Positions 15,281 to 25,071 are shown, counted from the first letter of the stretch. The stretch: 64,000 bases of DNA from Tamlana sp038148895 (GCA_038148895.1 JBBVGQ010000001.1); one strand, 5' to 3'. Notes: generated from the letters alone by a model not told the origin. Program-made: numbers and translations.

Positions 15281-16357
15281 TTACTCCAGCTTCACCTTTG
15301 GATCCAGCCAAACATAAACGATATCTACAAAAATATTGATTAATATAAACAATAACGCAATAATTAATACTGAACCCATAATTACGGGCAAATCCAAGGT
15401 ATTGAGGGCATTTACTATTTCTTTCCCCAAGCCGTTCCAACCAAAAATATACTCCACAAAAACGGCACCTGCCAGCATGGAAGCAAACCAACCCGAAATA
15501 GCTGTAACCACTGGATTCAATGCGTTTTTAACGGCATGTCTTTTTATGATTTGAAATTCACTAAGTCCTTTAGCCCTAGCCGTTCTAATGTAATCTTGAT
15601 TAAAAACTTCCAACAAAGAATTCCGCATAAGTTGAATTACGACAGCCAACGGGCGGATACCTAAAACGATTGCCGGCAAGATTAAATTCTTCCATTTTAT
15701 GTGCATGGCCTCGCCAAAGTCGTCCAACTCATAAAGACTGCCTGTCATTTCTAAATTGGTGTATCTGTGCAATATATACCCGAAAAACCACGCGAACAGG
15801 ATAGCACTGAAAAAAGAAGGCACGCTCATGCCCAACGTACTTAAAACCTGAATAGCCTTATCGAGCCATTTATCTTTGTACAATGCCGAAACAATACCAA
15901 GAAAAACACCTATTAACATGGCAATTGTGATGGCCGAAACGGCCAAAACAAAAGTGTTCGGCAAGGTTTCAGCCAAAACCTGGGTTACTTTTTTGCCTTG
16001 CTTGGTGAACGATTCGCGCAGATAGGGAAATTTTAAAACTGTACTTGTATTTCCTATTGAAAATAATTTCATGGCATTATATTTTCCTTCTTTTAAAAAG
16101 GTGTAATCTTCTGATTTATTGGAGTGGAATGAAATAGGCAGTAAATCATTTAGATAATAAAAATACTGCGTGGAAATTGGTTTATCAAAACCATATTTTT
16201 GTTTAACAATGACCAATTGCTCGCTGTCTTCGTTTTGGCCCATCATCATTTGTGCAGGGTCTCCAGGCAGCACACTAAACAAAAAGAAAATAACGGTAAC
16301 TACCCCAAATAAAGTGAGTAATGCGTAGAAAATTTTATTTAGGAAGTAGCTAATCAG
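15281..16357 (-). CDS. ABC transporter permease, DppB/OppB family
   Basis: The membrane component of a peptide/nickel-type ABC importer (BPD_transp_1). The E-A-A-like cytoplasmic loop reads A-R-A-K-G-L-S with I-K-R-H and N-A-L-N-P, and six membrane helices are visible. L-P-G-D-P-A appears near the N-terminus, as in DppB. The first ATG/GTG/TTG in frame is a TTG at 16282, which would start inside the first helix. The open frame continues upstream through I-S-Y-F-L-N-K-I-F-Y-A, the normal N-terminus of this family, to a CTG (16357) or ATT (16354) preceded by AGAAGG and overlapping the stop of the BT_3928 gene. I therefore extend it to 16357; the exact start codon is uncertain. No partner ATPase is nearby. 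Confidence 0.85.
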   Translation of the reverse strand: MISYFLNKIFYALLTLFGVVTVIFFLFSVLPGDPAQMMMGQNEDSEQLVIVKQKYGFDKPISTQYFYYLNDLLPISFHSNKSEDYTFLKEGKYNAMKLFSIGNTSTVLKFPYLRESFTKQGKKVTQVLAETLPNTFVLAVSAITIAMLIGVFLGIVSALYKDKWLDKAIQVLSTLGMSVPSFFSAILFAWFFGYILHRYTNLEMTGSLYELDDFGEAMHIKWKNLILPAIVLGIRPLAVVIQLMRNSLLEVFNQDYIRTARAKGLSEFQIIKRHAVKNALNPVVTAISGWFASMLAGAVFVEYIFGWNGLGKEIVNALNTLDLPVIMGSVLIIALLFILINIFVDIVYVWLDPKVKLE

Positions 16358-17678
16358 AACTATCCTTCTTTAATTCCACATTCATAAAACCAACGTAATT
16401 ACTGTTTCTAGCTTTATTCAACGAATCCAATACATTTTCGTCTATTGTAAAACGAAGTTTAGAAATAGTATCTATTTTCTCTAAAGCGTCTACCTCCTCT
16501 TTAGTTGAGACTTCTCCATCCACTAAATAAAGAATATTGTCTTTATTTCTTTCTTCAAAAGATAATGGTTTATTTCCACCTTTTGGTAGTTTTAAATCCT
16601 CAATATCGTTCCAGTGTACCTTTTGTTTTATGGTGCCCTTATCTAATTCTAAAACTCCAGGATTTGAACGCACCACTGTTTTTAGTGCTTTTTCGTCACA
16701 TAAATACCATTCAAAATCCAACCCGTAAATGTTATTGAAGTTTTGTTTTGCAGCTTCACCAGAGGCTGTCAAGCCAATAATTAGATAATTATTTTCAATG
16801 GCTTGATCCTGCAAGGATTTCAATTTTGAAGCTCCACCCTGTTCAATTTTCTCCAAACTATAAGACACCACCACAATTAAATTTTCTTGACTTAAAAAGT
16901 ATTCGGTCAAGTTTTCTTCTTCACTTTCTATAGAGAAATCTACAACAGGTGGTTGGTAGCCTTCTTCAATCACTTTGGTTTCCACACCAACAAAGTCACC
17001 ATCAACCGAAGGATAAGACCCATTGGTTGTGATTAGTTTTTCCTCACCATTAACATTGAATTTCCAAGAATATTCAATTACGGGCTTTGGGGCATCTTCT
17101 GGAATAGACATGCCTTCGGTTATATTGTTTCCAATTTTGTATGCACGAAAATCGATAAGTGGCAAATGCATTAAAACATGATAGGCAAACCACAAACTGA
17201 GAATAAAACTGAGTAATGCAAAAACAGTGGTTTGCAACCTACCAAATACGGGCTTGATGTGCTTTTTTCCAAAAAATAAAATAAGGACGAGCACCAGTAA
17301 AATAACATCTTTGGTGAAGCTTTCCCACGGGGTTAACTTCAAGGCATCACCAAAACAGCCACAATCTCTCACCTTGTCAAAATAGGCCGAATAGAAGGTT
17401 AAAAACGTAAAGAATACTATCATTCCCAAAAGACTCCAAACCGTGAATTTGGGTTTATAGCCAATAATCAAAAACACACCGAGCACAACCTCAAAAACCA
17501 CTACAAAAACAGAAATAATTAAGGCATAGGGCTCAAAAAACGGCATGTTCAAAACATCAGCACTGAAGTATTCCTGTAACTTATACGAAAACCCAAGCGG
17601 ATCGTTAAGCTTTATAAAGCCTGAAATGATGAAAAGTATACCAACTAATATTCTTGAAATGCTAACGAGTATTTTCAT
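16350..17678 (-). CDS. BT_3928 family protein: DoxX/MauE membrane domain plus thioredoxin-like domain
   Basis: 442 residues. The N-terminal half (1-180) has five to six membrane helices of the DoxX/MauE type, with the signature V-R-D-C-G-C-F-G-D-A near residue 105. The C-terminal half looks like a thioredoxin-related periplasmic domain without a CxxC. Proteins of this architecture are encoded next to DUF1599 and tpiA across Bacteroidota. A role in thiol redox in the periplasm is suggested by the MauE relationship and the neighbouring thioredoxin but is not proven. The start overlaps the DUF1599 stop by 4 bp. Confidence 0.88.
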   Translation of the reverse strand: MKILVSISRILVGILFIISGFIKLNDPLGFSYKLQEYFSADVLNMPFFEPYALIISVFVVVFEVVLGVFLIIGYKPKFTVWSLLGMIVFFTFLTFYSAYFDKVRDCGCFGDALKLTPWESFTKDVILLVLVLILFFGKKHIKPVFGRLQTTVFALLSFILSLWFAYHVLMHLPLIDFRAYKIGNNITEGMSIPEDAPKPVIEYSWKFNVNGEEKLITTNGSYPSVDGDFVGVETKVIEEGYQPPVVDFSIESEEENLTEYFLSQENLIVVVSYSLEKIEQGGASKLKSLQDQAIENNYLIIGLTASGEAAKQNFNNIYGLDFEWYLCDEKALKTVVRSNPGVLELDKGTIKQKVHWNDIEDLKLPKGGNKPLSFEERNKDNILYLVDGEVSTKEEVDALEKIDTISKLRFTIDENVLDSLNKARNSNYVGFMNVELKKDSSD

Positions 17679-18223
17679 TTTTCTTTATCATTTAAATGAA
17701 TCATCGCAAAAACGGCATAGTTAATCATATCTTGGTAATTGGCATCAATGCCTTCGCTCACCAAAGTTTTTCCTTTGTTATTTTCAATTTGTTTCACGCG
17801 CAATAACTTTTGCAAAATCAAATCGGTTAAACTGCTTACCCGCATATCGCGCCATGCCTCACCATAATCGTGGTTTTTATCTTCCATTAATTTTTTGGTC
17901 AAGGCCACTTTTTCTTCGTATAATTTTGTAGCTGCTTCAGTAGTCATATCTGGTTGTTCAACAACACCTTTTTCCAACTGAATAAGTGCCATGATGCAAT
18001 AATTTATAATGCCAATAAACTCGCTTGCTTCACCTTCATCTACTTTTCTTACTGAATTTTTTTGAAGACTCCTAATACGCTGTGCTTTAATAAAAATTTG
18101 GTCAGTTAAAGATGGCAATCTTAAAATTCGCCATGCGCTACCGTAGTCACTCATTTTCTTTATAAATAAACTTTTGCAGGTATCAATTACGGCATCGTAT
18201 TGTTTTGAAGTATCTTGCATCAA
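17675..18223 (-). CDS. DUF1599 domain protein
   Basis: 182 residues, made of two copies of a helical module: K-M-x-D-Y-G-S-A-W-R-I-L-R-L-P-S-L-T-D appears near residue 35 and is echoed by H-D-Y-G-E-A-W-R-D-M-R-V-S-S-L-T-D near 130. This duplicated D-Y-G-x-A-W-R motif defines DUF1599, related to nucleotide-modifying MazG/dUTPase-like helices. Function is not established. It is the first gene of the minus-strand operon and is divergent from folP. Confidence 0.9.
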   Translation of the reverse strand: MMQDTSKQYDAVIDTCKSLFIKKMSDYGSAWRILRLPSLTDQIFIKAQRIRSLQKNSVRKVDEGEASEFIGIINYCIMALIQLEKGVVEQPDMTTEAATKLYEEKVALTKKLMEDKNHDYGEAWRDMRVSSLTDLILQKLLRVKQIENNKGKTLVSEGIDANYQDMINYAVFAMIHLNDKEK

Positions 18224-18323
18224 TAATTTGAATTTTGCGTAAATTTCGCATAAATAATCAGAAAGTTCAAAGTTTGAGGTTTAAAGTTTTAACATTTAAC
18301 AAACAATTAGAATTATCCAATAA

Positions 18324-19148
18324 ATGACCATTAACTGCAAAGGAAAACTCATCGATTTATCCACTCCAAAAGTGATGGGGATTTTAAATATTACCCCTGA
18401 TTCTTTCTATGACGGCGGCATGCATAAAAATGAAAAAGGGATTTTGAAGTACATAGAAAGTATGTTGAACGAAGGAGCCACCTTTATCGATGTCGGGGCA
18501 TATAGTTCGCGACCCAATGCAGAGCACGTAAGCGAAACCGAAGAGTTAAAACGCATCATACCTATTGTTAATTTAATTTTAAAGGAATTTCCGGAAATTT
18601 TACTTTCTATTGATACTTTTAGAAGTGAAGTCGCAAAACAATGTATTGAAGCAGGCGCAGCATTAATCAATGATATTTCAGCAGGGAAAATGGATGAACA
18701 CATGCTTCAAACGGTAGCTGATTTGCACGTGCCGTATATTATGATGCATATGCGCGGAACACCACAAACCATGCAGCAGCAAACTGATTATGATAATTTG
18801 GCAAAGGACATCCTTTTTTATTTTTCTGAACGAATTGCCGCTGCCAAAGCTTTGGGTATTGTTGATGTTATTATTGACCCCGGTTTTGGATTCGCTAAAA
18901 CCAGGAAACAAAATTTTGAGCTTTTAAATAAGTTGGAACTTTTTAAAATGATTGAAAAACCTCTACTCATAGGCATTTCAAGAAAATCGATGATTTATAA
19001 AACCTTACAAACCTCAGCGAATGAAGCTTTAAACGGCACTTCTGTTTTAAATACCATAGCCTTGCAAAAAGGCGCTTCCATTTTACGCGTGCACGACGTA
19101 AGGGAAGCTGTGGAATGTATAAAACTTGTGGAATCGTTGAGTTGTTAG
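18324..19148 (+). CDS. folP: Dihydropteroate synthase
   Basis: 274 residues, TIM barrel. Family motifs are present: M-G-I-L-N-I-T-P-D-S-F near residue 18, S-I-D-T-F-R near 90, the M-M-H-M-R-G-T-P segment, D-P-G-F-G-F-A-K-T near 190, and R-V-H-D-V at the end. It condenses 6-hydroxymethyl-dihydropterin pyrophosphate with p-aminobenzoate in folate synthesis and is the sulfonamide target. It is followed after 11 bp by a lipoprotein gene and then cdaA, a common order in this phylum. Confidence 0.97.
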   Translation: MTINCKGKLIDLSTPKVMGILNITPDSFYDGGMHKNEKGILKYIESMLNEGATFIDVGAYSSRPNAEHVSETEELKRIIPIVNLILKEFPEILLSIDTFRSEVAKQCIEAGAALINDISAGKMDEHMLQTVADLHVPYIMMHMRGTPQTMQQQTDYDNLAKDILFYFSERIAAAKALGIVDVIIDPGFGFAKTRKQNFELLNKLELFKMIEKPLLIGISRKSMIYKTLQTSANEALNGTSVLNTIALQKGASILRVHDVREAVECIKLVESLSC

Positions 19149-19159
19149 CTGTTAAGCCT

Positions 19160-19840
19160 ATGAAACGTATAATTTTATTATTAATCCTTTGTTTGGCCTT
19201 ATCCTGCGGAAAGGAAAAAACCATCCAATTGCCTGAAATAGACCATTCCGAAATTACTGAAATACACGATGTTTCGGCAGCCTATTTATTTTATGATCAA
19301 ACCCAAAAAGATAGCGTTGAACTCAACCGAAAAAACCTAATCAGTACCACAAATTGGTTGGTAAATGTTGATAAACGCTTAACTTTAAAACAAGTTATCC
19401 CGCTCATTAAATTCTTACAGGAAAAAAAGGCAAATTCTAGCCATAAAAACGAAAACGCCAAAAACTATTTTACCTGCCACGATTTAAGCAGAAATAATTT
19501 AGGGTTTATTGAGTTTACGACAACAAACTATTATTATGAAAAACCAGAAATGTTTTTTTCTGACATTTCAAATATTGAATATTTTGGAAATATTCATTCG
19601 ATTAACTTTGAAAGTAATCAAGAGGTTTCAATTTTATTGGGCTACTCCGCTGATATTAACATAAAAACAAATAGGCTAAATCTAGAAAAAGAAATTAAAA
19701 AACTCGATTCAGTTATAGGAAGAATAGTTTTAAATTTCAATAAAAACTTAAAATTCCAAGAATATATAACCTACAAGTCTTTGTTATTGAACATAGATTT
19801 AAATCAACTATCATTTTCAAATAACGAATTCATTTATTAA
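19160..19840 (+). CDS. Lipoprotein of unknown function between folP and cdaA
   Basis: 226 residues from the ATG at 19160; an upstream ATG (19115) inside folP is less likely because the 19160 start gives a clean lipoprotein signal with L-A-L-S-C16. The rest is rich in Asn, Lys and Leu without a motif I recognise. It is probably anchored in the periplasm or outer membrane. The 11-bp spacing from folP suggests cotranscription. Confidence 0.75.
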   Translation: MKRIILLLILCLALSCGKEKTIQLPEIDHSEITEIHDVSAAYLFYDQTQKDSVELNRKNLISTTNWLVNVDKRLTLKQVIPLIKFLQEKKANSSHKNENAKNYFTCHDLSRNNLGFIEFTTTNYYYEKPEMFFSDISNIEYFGNIHSINFESNQEVSILLGYSADINIKTNRLNLEKEIKKLDSVIGRIVLNFNKNLKFQEYITYKSLLLNIDLNQLSFSNNEFIY

Positions 19841-19869
19841 CCCTTTTTTACTAAATTTACCAAAACCCA

Positions 19870-20661
19870 TTGCCCTTGGAAATCTTTAAAGACATTCTTG
19901 ATCTTTCGGTAGTCGATATCATCGATGTCATTCTTGTAGCACTTCTTCTCTATTACATTTATAAACTTGTAAAGGGCACCGTAGCCATTAACATCTTTAT
20001 TGGCATTATTATTATTTACTTGGTTTGGAAGCTTACAGAGTTTTTGAATATGGAGTTGCTCACGGGAATTTTTGGCGGTTTTATGAAGGTTGGTATTATT
20101 GCGCTGATTGTGGTTTTTCAGCCAGAAATAAGGAAGTTTCTGCTCATGGTGGGCTCCACAAATTTTAACAGACGGAGAAAATTCCTAAAACAATTTAAGT
20201 TTTTAAAAACTGAAGGTGCCAACGAAACCGATGTTGATGCCATTATTTCGGCATGCAATAAAATGGCCATGTCTAAAACTGGTGCGCTCATTGTTTTTGA
20301 ACGCAATAACAATTTAGATTTCCTTTCGGAATCGGGTGATGAAATGAACATTAAAGTCACCCAACCGATTATTGAAAGCATTTTTTTTAAAAACAGTCCG
20401 CTGCATGATGGCGCTATAATTATAAGCAACAATATTGTAAAGGCCACTCGTGTAATTCTTCCTGTTAACAATGAAAAAACCATTCCACAACGTTTTGGTT
20501 TAAGGCATAGAGCTGCCATTGGCGTTACGGAAAAAACAGATGCCCTGGCATTGGTGGTAAGTGAAGAAACCGGGCATATTTCCTATTTTAAAGATGGTGA
20601 ATTTGTTATGTTTGAGGATACGTCTGAACTCAGCTCATTAATAAAAAATGATTTAACCTAA
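19870..20661 (+). CDS. cdaA: Diadenylate cyclase, CdaA type
   Basis: 263 residues with a TTG start (19870; a second TTG at 19876 is possible). Three N-terminal membrane helices (about 15-90) are followed by the DAC domain with D-G-A in S-P-L-H-D-G-A (about 180) and R-H-R in F-G-L-R-H-R-A-A (about 211), both needed for c-di-AMP synthesis from two ATP. Membrane-associated. Its stop codon overlaps the ATG of the DUF3667 gene (TAATG). Firmicutes carry cdaR/glmM next to this gene; here the neighbours are folP and DUF3667 instead. Confidence 0.95.
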   Translation: MPLEIFKDILDLSVVDIIDVILVALLLYYIYKLVKGTVAINIFIGIIIIYLVWKLTEFLNMELLTGIFGGFMKVGIIALIVVFQPEIRKFLLMVGSTNFNRRRKFLKQFKFLKTEGANETDVDAIISACNKMAMSKTGALIVFERNNNLDFLSESGDEMNIKVTQPIIESIFFKNSPLHDGAIIISNNIVKATRVILPVNNEKTIPQRFGLRHRAAIGVTEKTDALALVVSEETGHISYFKDGEFVMFEDTSELSSLIKNDLT

Positions 20662-21452
20662 TGACTTGTAAAAATTGCAATACGCCAATTTTAGCCGAAC
20701 AGAATTACTGCCCAGAGTGCGGTGCAAAAGTCATCAGAAACCGATTAACGCTTAAAAATCTGTTTCAAAATTTTACCGAAACCTTTTTCAATTATGACAA
20801 TAAGCTTCTTCAGACTTTTTTAAACCTATTCAAAAAACCAGAGGACGTTATTGGCAGTTATATTGACGGTGTTAGAAAAAAATATGCCAACCCTATTAGT
20901 TATTTTGGTATAGCAATTACTGTCTCGGGACTATATCTTTTAATCGCCAATAAGTTCTTTCCGGAGGTTATGGACTACACCCTTTTTTCTGCACCAGAGC
21001 AAGAAGAATTTCAAAAAAGAAATGTAAGTTTTGTACAAGAATACCAATCCCTATTTATGATGCTATATGTACCAATCTATGCTATTATGGCTAGGGTTTC
21101 TTTTCTGGGGTACAATAAATTCAACTATACCGAATTGGTAGTTGTTTTTTTATATATACAGGGGCAAATGTCCATTGTGTCTGGTATTTTGGGTATTATA
21201 GCGGCTGCCATAGGTATTAATCAGGGGATTTTTAGTTTGTATGCCATACCTGTAATGATTTTATATTCTGCCTATTGCCTAAAGCGCCTGTACAGTCTCA
21301 ACTTCATAAATATAGTTTTGAGAACAATATTGTTTTTGGTAATATTGATGGTATTATTTGTTATGTTTTCAATTCTTATGGCTGTGGTTATGTATTTAAA
21401 CGGTGATTTACAAACAGCAATTGAAGCCCAAAAAGCAGCTACTGGAAAGTGA
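20661..21452 (+). CDS. DUF3667 membrane protein with N-terminal zinc ribbon
   Basis: 263 residues. A four-Cys zinc ribbon (C3, C6, C17, C20) is followed by the DUF3667 segment L-T-L-K-N-L-F-Q-N-F and about five membrane helices. Function is unknown. It is coupled to cdaA by a TAATG overlap, which hints at a link to c-di-AMP or simply to shared regulation. Its stop lies four bases from the stop of the convergent ABC exporter gene, with no terminator visible between them. Confidence 0.85.
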   Translation: MTCKNCNTPILAEQNYCPECGAKVIRNRLTLKNLFQNFTETFFNYDNKLLQTFLNLFKKPEDVIGSYIDGVRKKYANPISYFGIAITVSGLYLLIANKFFPEVMDYTLFSAPEQEEFQKRNVSFVQEYQSLFMMLYVPIYAIMARVSFLGYNKFNYTELVVVFLYIQGQMSIVSGILGIIAAAIGINQGIFSLYAIPVMILYSAYCLKRLYSLNFINIVLRTILFLVILMVLFVMFSILMAVVMYLNGDLQTAIEAQKAATGK

Positions 21453-21456
21453 TCTC

Positions 21457-23226
21457 CTAAACTTCTTGCTCCTTTAAAAACTGTACCTCATACAGATTTT
21501 TGTAGTTCCCATTTTCATTTTTTAGAAGTTGGGTATGTGTGCCCTGTTCTACAATTTCACCAGCATCCATAACAATAATATTATTGGCTTTTTTTACAGT
21601 AGCCAATCTGTGCGCAATGACGATTGAAGTCCTTCCTTTGGTAATCTTATCGGTAGCATTTTGAATAAGTTGTTCTGAATAGGAGTCTACTGAAGAAGTT
21701 GCTTCATCCAAAACCAAAATGCTCGGATTGGTAACGTAAGCCCGCAAAAATGAAATGAGTTGACGCTGTCCTGAAGATAACATGGCTCCTCGCTCCTTAA
21801 CGTTGTACTGATAGCCATTTGGTAATGACATGATGAATTCATGAATTCCAATATCTTTGGCAGCCTGATAAACCTGTTCTTCCGTAATTTCAGGGTTATC
21901 TAACGTGATGTTGCTCATTATGGTATCGGCAAACAAAAACACATCTTGAAGCACCACGGCAATTTGGGTTCTTAATGATGATAGCGTGACATCCCTAATA
22001 TCAATTCCATCAACAGAAATAACACCATCTTTAATTTCATAAAACCGATTCAGCAAATTAATAATGGTCGATTTTCCTGCACCTGTAGCTCCAACAATAG
22101 CCACCGTATCACCAACATTTACATCAAAAGAAATACCTTTTAAAACAGGTTCATCCTCCACATAATTAAAAAAGACTTTATCAAATTTAATTTGTCCTTT
22201 AAATGATTCGGCCACATGGGTGCCGCTATCGTCAATTTGAGAGGTGGTATCCAATATTTTAAAAACCCTAGTTGCAGCAACCATCCCCATTTGCAACGTA
22301 TTGAATTTATCTGCAATCTGGCGTAAAGGCCGAAACAACATTGGGATAAACATGATAAAAGCCACCAAATCACCTTGGGTTACTTCCGTACTCTCAAAAA
22401 CTACATTTAATCCGCCGTACCAAGCTACTAAACCGACTGTAACGGACGATGCCAAATCAGCTATTGGAAAAAATATGGAGTTGTACCAAACGGTTTTTAA
22501 CCATGCTTTTTTATGGCGTTCGTTAATGGCTTTAAATTTTTTGTATTCCACGTCTTCGCGCGTAAACAATTGTAAAATTTTCATGCCGGTTAAGCGCTCT
22601 TGCACAAAGGAATTTAAGTTTGAAACCTCGTTTCGCACTTCTTCAAAAGCCTTTTTCATATACTTTTGAAACAATCGTGTAGCGTAAAGCAAAATGGGAA
22701 GCATGGCAAAAACGATAAGCGAAAGTTTTACATTTATGTAAACCATTACGCCGAAAACAACGGCCATAGTAAGTAAATCGCGCACAATCATAAACAAACC
22801 TTCACCAAAAATATCGGCAATGCGTTCCATATCGGTTACTGAACGGGTTATGAGCACCCCAACGGAAGAATTATCGTAATATTTCATTTTGAATTTCAGT
22901 AAATGGTCGAATAGTTTTACGCGCACATCCATGACCAAATTCTGCCCCAACCAAGCCGCATAGTAAATGAACAACAACTGAAAAACCGTTTGCAAAACCA
23001 AAACCACCAACATTAAAACAACATAAAACAAAAAGTGCTTTTCAGCTTTATTAGTAATGCTGTCGTCTATGGCATCTTTAGTGATGTAAGGCGTTGCCGT
23101 ACTAAAAATGGCAAGCAAAATAACCAAAATCACAAGCCCAATAAAAATACCTTTGTATGGTTTTATGTATTGAAAAAGCCTTTTAAAAAGCTGATAGTCG
23201 AAAATATTTTCTTTTGGCTTACTCAT
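21457..23226 (-). CDS. ABC exporter, MsbA-like half transporter
   Basis: 589 residues. Six membrane helices occupy 1-320. The nucleotide-binding domain follows with Walker A G-A-T-G-A-G-K-S-T (about 377), signature L-S-S-G-Q-R-Q (about 482), Walker B I-L-V-L-D-E-A-T (about 503) and H-loop I-A-H-R-L. The fusion of one membrane and one ATPase domain makes it a homodimeric exporter of the lipid/multidrug type (MsbA/LmrA/BmrA group). The substrate cannot be told from sequence. It starts one base after the truA stop, so the two are cotranscribed. Confidence 0.92.
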   Translation of the reverse strand: MSKPKENIFDYQLFKRLFQYIKPYKGIFIGLVILVILLAIFSTATPYITKDAIDDSITNKAEKHFLFYVVLMLVVLVLQTVFQLLFIYYAAWLGQNLVMDVRVKLFDHLLKFKMKYYDNSSVGVLITRSVTDMERIADIFGEGLFMIVRDLLTMAVVFGVMVYINVKLSLIVFAMLPILLYATRLFQKYMKKAFEEVRNEVSNLNSFVQERLTGMKILQLFTREDVEYKKFKAINERHKKAWLKTVWYNSIFFPIADLASSVTVGLVAWYGGLNVVFESTEVTQGDLVAFIMFIPMLFRPLRQIADKFNTLQMGMVAATRVFKILDTTSQIDDSGTHVAESFKGQIKFDKVFFNYVEDEPVLKGISFDVNVGDTVAIVGATGAGKSTIINLLNRFYEIKDGVISVDGIDIRDVTLSSLRTQIAVVLQDVFLFADTIMSNITLDNPEITEEQVYQAAKDIGIHEFIMSLPNGYQYNVKERGAMLSSGQRQLISFLRAYVTNPSILVLDEATSSVDSYSEQLIQNATDKITKGRTSIVIAHRLATVKKANNIIVMDAGEIVEQGTHTQLLKNENGNYKNLYEVQFLKEQEV

Positions 23227-23970
23227 TTATATTTTAATATCTTTTGGATATTCAATTTCAGTTAAATACAACCCATGCGCTGGCACAGAAAACCCTGCCT
23301 CGCTTCTGTTTTTAGATTGAATTATGGTATGCAAATCATCCACACTTAGCTTGCCCAAACCAATTTCAACCATGGTACCAACGATGGCACGAACCATATT
23401 CCTTAAAAACCTGTTGGCTTTAATCACAAAATGAAGCTCATCATCCTTAAGAAACCATTCGGCTTTCATGATATCACAATAATACGTTTTTACATCCGTG
23501 TTACTTTTAGAAAAACATTGAAAATCGTTATACTCAAATAAAATTTTTGCAGCTGCGCTCATTTTTCCAATATCCAACGGCTGTTTTACGTAATAGGTAT
23601 TATCAAATTCAAAAACATTTTTTTGCAAGGTTATGCGGTACAAATAGGTTCTGCTCGAGGCATCAAAACGGGCATGTAATTCAGGTTTCACTTTAAAAAC
23701 AGAATGGATAGCTATGTCGACTGGTAAAAACGAATTCAGTTTATAGGCCAAATTATCAGCATCAAAATCTACTTCGGTATCAAAATGAGCAAACATTTGT
23801 TTGGCATGCACCCCGGCATCGGTACGTCCTGCTCCAACAACGTCGATGGGTTCACCCAATAAAGTTGATAAACTCTTTTCAATAACCTCTTGCACCGAAA
23901 TGGCATTGGGCTGGTTTTGCCAGCCATGGTATGCTTTACCATTGTATGAAAGTTCTAAAAAATACCTCAA
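23227..23970 (-). CDS. truA: tRNA pseudouridine(38-40) synthase
   Basis: 247 residues. The catalytic Asp is D51 in G-A-G-R-T-D-A-G-V-H-A, the TruA-specific motif; R-N-M-V-R-A-I-V-G-T in the C-terminal half also fits. It modifies uridines 38-40 in the anticodon arm. It is the first gene of the truA-ABC exporter pair and is divergent from the phosphoesterase gene. Confidence 0.96.
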   Translation of the reverse strand: MRYFLELSYNGKAYHGWQNQPNAISVQEVIEKSLSTLLGEPIDVVGAGRTDAGVHAKQMFAHFDTEVDFDADNLAYKLNSFLPVDIAIHSVFKVKPELHARFDASSRTYLYRITLQKNVFEFDNTYYVKQPLDIGKMSAAAKILFEYNDFQCFSKSNTDVKTYYCDIMKAEWFLKDDELHFVIKANRFLRNMVRAIVGTMVEIGLGKLSVDDLHTIIQSKNRSEAGFSVPAHGLYLTEIEYPKDIKI

Positions 23971-24061
23971 TGCGTTTTAATACTTTTGCAAAGACACAAA
24001 GATAATATATTGGCCGAAGCTTGAAGCCCGAAGCTTGAAGTTTTAAGAATAGTTTAGTTAA

Positions 24062-24559
24062 ATGACAAAAATCCTGTTACTTTCTGATACCCACGGATAT
24101 ATTGACACCGACATTTTAAAGTACGTAAAGCAAGCTGATGAAGTTTGGCATGCTGGCGATATTGGTGATTTGCAAGTAACTGATGCCATTAAAAAACTAA
24201 AACCATTAAGAGCTGTTTATGGCAATATTGACAATGCTAAAATTAGAGGTGAATTCCCTGAAAACAACCGTTTTTTTTGTGAAGATGTTGACGTTTGGAT
24301 AACACATATTGGTGGTTACCCACCAAAATATAACAGTCGAATTTCTAAAGCTTTAAAAGAAAATCCGCCACGATTGTTTATCTGTGGCCATTCGCATATT
24401 TTGAAGGTGATGCCCGATAAAAATCTAAACCTCATCCATATGAATCCCGGAGCTGTTGGCAAACATGGGTTCCATAAAGTACGTACCATGCTAAGATTCA
24501 CTATTGATGGTCAAAAAATAGACAATTTAGAAGTCATTGAATTTGACAAAAGATATTAA
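24062..24559 (+). CDS. YfcE/MJ0936-type metallophosphoesterase
   Basis: 165 residues of the calcineurin-like phosphoesterase fold. Metal ligands are D9 and H11 (S-D-T-H-G), D33 (H-A-G-D-I-G-D), N in G-N-I-D-N, the His of T-H-I-G-G, and G-H-S-H. Length and motif order match the small YfcE family that hydrolyses phosphodiesters in vitro. The natural substrate is unknown. Single-gene transcript ending in a strong terminator. Confidence 0.92.
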   Translation: MTKILLLSDTHGYIDTDILKYVKQADEVWHAGDIGDLQVTDAIKKLKPLRAVYGNIDNAKIRGEFPENNRFFCEDVDVWITHIGGYPPKYNSRISKALKENPPRLFICGHSHILKVMPDKNLNLIHMNPGAVGKHGFHKVRTMLRFTIDGQKIDNLEVIEFDKRY

Positions 24560-24601
24560 GAAATATGACTTTTAGTTTCGGTATGTTCTAGCACACTATA
24601 T

Positions 24602-24633
24602 AAAAAACCCTGACGTTTCAGTCAGGGTTTTTT
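24602..24633 (+). terminator. Bidirectional Rho-independent terminator
   Basis: CCCTGAC (24608-24614) pairs perfectly with GTCAGGG (24621-24627) around GTTTCA, flanked by A6 on the left and T6 on the right. It lies between the phosphoesterase gene and the convergent DUF4293 gene and can serve both. Confidence 0.92.
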
Positions 24634-24660
24634 CGCACTAATACTACTAAGATGTTAGGT

Positions 24661-25071
24661 TTATCGCAATCTATCAACAGATTTTACAAGATCTTCATCC
24701 TTCTTGATGGCTTTATTGGCCAAAGCCAATAACACGATAGAAACAATAGGGAGAAGCATCCCAATACCTTTCTCAGAAACCGCCGTTTCTCCAGATACAG
24801 TTAGCGATTGATACACGAAAAATCCTAGTAAAAAAAAGTTTAATATGATGTTAAGTCGCCCCAAAACAAACTGGGACTTCCTGTTTTTATATCTAAATAT
24901 TGCTACTAAGGAAAAAAATGCCGAGATTAAAAACGCTGCAAACACATAATTAGTGTCGTTTGCAAACACTATAACACCCGCTTCTGTTTTCCATAATTCA
25001 AACACAAAAATCAAACCCCCAGAAACCCCTGTGGCCAATAAAAGATAGATGGTTTGAATGCGCTGTAGCAT
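24661..25071 (-). CDS. DUF4293 family membrane protein
   Basis: 136 residues from the ATG at 25071 (M-L-Q-R-I-Q-T-I-Y-L-L-L, the family's usual start); an earlier ATG adds eight residues. Four membrane helices. DUF4293 is confined to Bacteroidota and often lies next to rho, as here, but divergently. Function unknown. Confidence 0.9.
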   Translation of the reverse strand: MLQRIQTIYLLLATGVSGGLIFVFELWKTEAGVIVFANDTNYVFAAFLISAFFSLVAIFRYKNRKSQFVLGRLNIILNFFLLGFFVYQSLTVSGETAVSEKGIGMLLPIVSIVLLALANKAIKKDEDLVKSVDRLR

